The translations under genes and the position numbers were made by a program. The notes beneath the pieces were generated by a model. That model saw only the letters and a program-made list of their open reading frames with translations, was not told the origin of the DNA and made no database searches. Below, piece after piece: positions 63,551 to 64,000 of a DNA stretch of 64,000 nucleotides; the stretch's first letter is position 1; each line of letters begins with the position of its first letter. Origin of the DNA: Oharaeibacter diazotrophicus (GTDB taxonomy: Bacteria; Pseudomonadota; Alphaproteobacteria; Rhizobiales; Pleomorphomonadaceae). The DNA lies in the NCBI RefSeq assembly GCF_004362745.1, contig NZ_SNXY01000006.1, positions 1,240,001 through 1,304,000 on the forward strand, written 5' to 3'.

Positions 63551-64000
63551 TCACGCCGACGGGGTGCGGGCGTCGTAGACCGGCTGCAGCGCCGCGACGC
63601 GCCGCCAGAAGCCGTCCGGTGCGCGGCCGGCGAGCCGGTCGGCGAGGATGTCGAGGTGGACGTGCCAGCCCGTCGAGACCAGCACGGTCATGCCGCGGTC
63701 GCGGGTCCGCGAATGGGTGATGGTCAGACGAACGCCGCCGTCGGCGTCGGCAAGATCGAAGCGGACCTCGGACGCGTCGGGTCCGGTGCCCCAGGTGAAG
63801 GCGAGCAGCGCCGGCGGGTCGCAGGCCAGCACCGTGCCCCGCAGCCGGGATTCCTCGCCGTGGGCGGCGAGATGGGCCGGCGGCGGGTCGTCGCCCTCGG
63901 TCAGCTCGTTGTTGCGGAACACCAGTTCGATCGCCCCGCCGGTGGCGAGGTCGAAGGCGCCGGCGGCCAGCCACTGCCGGCGCAGGTCCGCCTCGGTGAG
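63551..64000 (-). CDS. SRPBCC (AHSA1-like) domain protein, 5' part outside the window
   Basis: The frame is open to the window edge, so the start is not seen. The visible 149 residues include 'LTEADLRRQWLAAGAFDLATGGAIELVFRNNELTE', 'LLAFTWG... ASEVRFDLADADGGVRLTITHSRTRDRGMTVLVSTGWHVHLDILADRLAG', the AHSA1/SRPBCC fold's central sheet and C-terminal helix. Such proteins bind small hydrophobic ligands, and are often paired with an ArsR-type regulator; any such partner would be outside. Convergent with selO. Confidence 0.88.
   Translation of the reverse strand, partial: LTEADLRRQWLAAGAFDLATGGAIELVFRNNELTEGDDPPPAHLAAHGEESRLRGTVLACDPPALLAFTWGTGPDASEVRFDLADADGGVRLTITHSRTRDRGMTVLVSTGWHVHLDILADRLAGRAPDGFWRRVAALQPVYDARTPSA

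Overview
The window looks like a chromosomal stretch of a high-GC alphaproteobacterium, most likely order Hyphomicrobiales (Rhizobiales). The reasons are a 14-subunit nuo operon with nuoC and nuoD separate and birA directly after nuoN, an NDUFA12-type complex I accessory protein, class II (B12-dependent) NrdJ, the tig-clpP-clpX-lon-hupB block with tRNA-Leu and tRNA-Val beside it, a Bpt-type aminoacyl-protein transferase, HWE/HisKA_2 sensor kinases and a sigma-EcfG-like promoter. The genus cannot be named from sequence alone. Three tRNAs (Gln-CTG, Val-TAC, Leu-TAG) are present; there is no rRNA and no CRISPR array. No insertion sequence is recognisable, though one small gene cassette inside nuo is flanked by repeats.

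Layout. 1-1.4 kb: end of a short-chain dehydrogenase, a GNAT acetyltransferase, then a gene-free stretch beside tRNA-Gln. 1.7-11.6 kb (minus): aldo/keto reductase, tRNA-Val, and the proteostasis block hupB-lon-clpX-clpP, a secreted GDSL hydrolase, tig and tRNA-Leu. 11.7-16.6 kb (minus): DUF4405 membrane protein, TfoX-like protein, tenA, DUF1467 protein, panB-panC and mce. 16.6-37 kb (minus): rnj, a lytic transglycosylase, birA and the complete nuo operon. Read 5' to 3' the operon is A-B-C-[four-helix-bundle gene]-D-[FkbM methyltransferase]-E-F-[coiled-coil gene]-G-H-[small membrane gene]-I-J-K-L-M-N-birA. 37.5-42.9 kb: threonine ammonia-lyase, an RDD protein, bpt and a VOC protein (plus); a polysaccharide pyruvyl transferase family protein, the NDUFA12 homologue and a response regulator (minus). 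43.5-47.2 kb: nrdJ behind two candidate NrdR boxes. 47.5-50.7 kb: a LOV histidine kinase with its response regulator behind a sigma-EcfG-like promoter, then a PAS-HWE kinase. 50.8-55.45 kb: a two-armed arsenic resistance island. 55.6-64 kb: a GAF-PAS-GGDEF-EAL protein, a ceramide-glucosyltransferase-like enzyme, a large adenylation-carrier-acyltransferase fusion, selO, and the end of a SRPBCC protein.

Most unusual content. (1) The nuo operon carries four non-structural ORFs between core genes. One is a four-helix-bundle (S23/IVP) gene bounded by inverted GGCAGTA-type repeats that also supply the nuoC stop codon; another is an FkbM-family methyltransferase whose start overlaps the nuoD stop (TGATG). 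NuoL also has a 27-residue segment with 15 His and 8 Asp. (2) The arsenic island has two regulators (PadR and ArsR), two unrelated arsenate reductases, an aquaglyceroporin, ArsH, an MFS transporter and a 68-residue Cys-rich ORF. (3) A single protein combines an adenylation domain, a carrier domain and a membrane acyltransferase, divergent from a glycolipid glycosyltransferase.
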